The notes below the pieces were generated by a model that had not been told where the DNA came from, searched no databases, and saw only the letters and a list, made by a program, of their open reading frames with translations. A program made the position numbers and the translations under genes. Below are positions 3,865 to 5,545 of a stretch of 5,545 nucleotides of DNA, in pieces (position 1 is the first letter of the stretch; every line of letters starts with the position of its first letter). The stretch spans positions 1 through 5,545 of the forward strand of contig NZ_BAIO01000134.1 of the NCBI RefSeq assembly GCF_000613305.1. Direction: 5' to 3'. The DNA is from Komagataeibacter kakiaceti JCM 25156 (GTDB lineage: Bacteria; Pseudomonadota; Alphaproteobacteria; Acetobacterales; Acetobacteraceae).

Positions 3865-5545
3865 CCATGACAGGCCCGGTAGCGCGCCGATGATGGCCGA
3901 AGGCATCCAGCCCCATGGCTGGCTGCTGGCCTGTGATGGACGGCTGGAGCGGATCCTGCGCTGGTCGGCCGATGCGCCAGCCCGGCTTGGGGTCACCACC
4001 CTGACGGCCGGGATGAGCCTGCGCGACGTGATCGGCCGCGAGGCCACCCACAATATCCGTAACGCGCTGGCCACCCACCGGGAGGCGCACCGCCGCCCCG
4101 CCCTGGTTTTCGGGCAGGAACTGCCCCGTGGCGGGTGCTATGACGTGGCGATCCACACCGCCGGTGGCGAGATCATGCTGGAATGGGAGCCCGCCGTGGG
4201 CGTGGAACGCGACGGGGCCTATCTGTCCCTGCTGCGCACCATGATCGACCGCATCCGCGAGATTTCGGAGTTCGGGCAGCTTTTCCGCACCGTGGTCCGG
4301 CTTTTCGCCGGGGTGCTGCGTTACGACCGCGTCATGCTCTACCGTTTCGCGACCGATGGGTCGGGCAAGGTGGAAGCCGAGCATCACGGCCCCGATCTGG
4401 AAAGTTTCCTGGGGCAGCATTTTCCCGCCAGTGACATGCCCGCCCCCACCCGCAGGCTGTACAGCACCAATCTTATCCGCATCATCGCGGATATATCGGC
4501 CCCACCCGTACCGGTAATCTCCCCCCCCGGCATGGCCCCGCCCGACCTGTCACATTCCCATCTGCGCCAGGTCGCCCCCAGCCATTGCGAATATCTGCGC
4601 GGCATGGGGGTGCAGGCTTCCCTGTCGGTCTCGCTCATGGTGGATGGCAAGCTGTGGGGCATGATCGCCTGCCATCATTACAGCGCGCGCGTGCTGAACA
4701 TGAGCGAGCGCATTGTCGCGCGCATGTTCGGGGAGTTCCTGTCGCTCCAGATCACCAACCTGCTGCGCACCAAGCGCCTGGCCATGACGCGCCAGACCCA
4801 TGCGCTGATCGAGACGTTCCTCAAGGGCGCGGCCCCGGTGGCGGACATGCCCGCCTATCTCATGACGCACCTGAAGGAAATGCTGACCTTCGTGCAGTGC
4901 GATGGCGCGGCGCTATGGGTGGGCGGGCGCTGGACCTATAGCGGCGCGCACCCCCCGGCCGACGCCATGAACAGCCTGCTGGAACTGGCGCGCACCCAGG
5001 CGGGTACGCAGATCTGGCATACAAGCAGGCTCAGCGCGCTCATACCCGACGCCGCCCGCTATGTGGCGCAGGCGGCGGGCATGATGATCGTGCCGATCTC
5101 CTCCCAGCCGGGGGATTACCTGCTGGTGTTCCGCCGTGAGGTGGTACGGACCCTGAAATGGGGCGTCGCCCCGCACGCCTCCGCCCCCGCCACGGCGGAG
5201 GACGGGTATTTCGGCCCCCGCAACAACATCGAAATCTGGACCCAGCAGGTCACACGCGAAAGCCTGCCCTGGGCGGCGGAGGAAATGGAGGCCGCCACCC
5301 TGGTCCGTTCCGCGCTGATCGAGGTCATGGGCGCGTACCACCAGTTGCAGCTCCGCGAGCGGGCCACCGCCGATCTGCGCCAGCGCATGCTGAACGAGGA
5401 ACTGAACCATCGGGTCAAGAACATCCTGTCGGTGGTGCAGTCACTGGTCAGCCAGCCCATAACCCCGGACAGCACGGCCGATGAGCATGTGGAGCGCCTG
5501 CGCGACGTATCCGCGCGCTGGCGCTGGCGCATGACCAGGCCGTGC
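3854..5545 (+). CDS. Bacteriophytochrome-like sensor with HWE-type histidine kinase (PAS-GAF-PHY-HWE), partial
   Basis: Light-sensor-type kinase: a bilin photosensory module followed by a His-phosphorylating domain. 564 codons are visible and the gene leaves the window. PAS (about 18-115) opens with IQPHG (18-22). GAF (about 137-290) shows RYDRVMLYRF, PASDMP (Asp194, the DIP Asp), PSHCEYLRGMGV (His244, equivalent to DrBphP His260) and LWGMIACHH (His274/275). PHY (about 300-495) has the tongue KWGVAP ... PRNNIEIW ... LPW, with Arg456. The kinase H-box is LNHRVKNILSVVQSLV, phospho-acceptor His519. Start: ATG 3854 has AAGGGAG upstream at 12 nt; in-frame ATGs at 3773, 3806 and 3890/3893 have no better site. 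The usual CDxEPIH bilin-Cys motif before IQPHG is absent, and PRxSF is PRNNI. At about 5507-5509 one base seems lost: the frame turns from LRDV to SARWRWR where IRALALAHDQAV is expected. Chromophore binding is uncertain; the architecture is not. Confidence 0.88.
   Translation, partial: MVISHDRPGSAPMMAEGIQPHGWLLACDGRLERILRWSADAPARLGVTTLTAGMSLRDVIGREATHNIRNALATHREAHRRPALVFGQELPRGGCYDVAIHTAGGEIMLEWEPAVGVERDGAYLSLLRTMIDRIREISEFGQLFRTVVRLFAGVLRYDRVMLYRFATDGSGKVEAEHHGPDLESFLGQHFPASDMPAPTRRLYSTNLIRIIADISAPPVPVISPPGMAPPDLSHSHLRQVAPSHCEYLRGMGVQASLSVSLMVDGKLWGMIACHHYSARVLNMSERIVARMFGEFLSLQITNLLRTKRLAMTRQTHALIETFLKGAAPVADMPAYLMTHLKEMLTFVQCDGAALWVGGRWTYSGAHPPADAMNSLLELARTQAGTQIWHTSRLSALIPDAARYVAQAAGMMIVPISSQPGDYLLVFRREVVRTLKWGVAPHASAPATAEDGYFGPRNNIEIWTQQVTRESLPWAAEEMEAATLVRSALIEVMGAYHQLQLRERATADLRQRMLNEELNHRVKNILSVVQSLVSQPITPDSTADEHVERLRDVSARWRWRMTRPC

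Noticed and set aside
3824..4420. 198-residue minus-strand ORF antisense to the phytochrome PAS/GAF
   Set aside because: The plus strand carries IQPHG and the GAF motifs; the antisense protein shows no domain.
4913..5410. 165-residue minus-strand ORF antisense to the PHY and kinase region
   Set aside because: It mirrors high-GC codons of the real gene; no recognisable motif.

Overview
The window is GC-rich, with strong G/C preference at third codon positions. It looks like an alphaproteobacterium of the Acetobacteraceae. A Komagataeibacter/Gluconacetobacter-type cellulose producer is a reasonable guess, because a DosP/PDEA1-like c-di-GMP phosphodiesterase and an HWE-type phytochrome kinase fit that group. 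The genus is inferred from protein character, not from a search.

Layout. Positions 1-429 (minus) hold the N-terminal third of nagA, N-acetylglucosamine-6-phosphate deacetylase, which runs off the left edge. Positions 490-3048 (minus) hold a full-length PAS-PAS-GAF-GGDEF-EAL protein resembling the E. coli haem oxygen sensor DosP, whose GGDEF region carries three single-base losses. Positions 3049-3853 are a divergent intergenic region of about 800 bp. It contains an AT-rich promoter-like island, a short tandem repeat, a candidate 43-residue membrane protein (3397-3528), a likely intrinsic terminator (3598-3623), two leader hairpins and a doubtful small ORF. From 3854 to the right edge (plus) lies a PAS-GAF-PHY bacteriophytochrome with an HWE-type kinase H-box, frameshifted close to the window end.

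Working together. The two large genes are divergently transcribed sensors: one probably senses O2 through haem and hydrolyses c-di-GMP; the other has a bilin-sensor architecture and signals by His phosphorylation. The EAL catalytic residues are all visible and the GGDEF motif is degenerate (GGDQF), so the first is predicted to be a phosphodiesterase rather than a cyclase. The phytochrome lacks the usual N-terminal bilin-attachment Cys motif and has an altered PHY tongue.

Main caution. At least five apparent single-base losses occur in three unrelated genes (about 22-24, 1421-1422, 1503-1518, 1574-1576 and 5507-5509). Three are in G/C runs. This pattern fits sequencing or assembly indels better than gene decay, so the 'broken' genes here may be intact in the organism.
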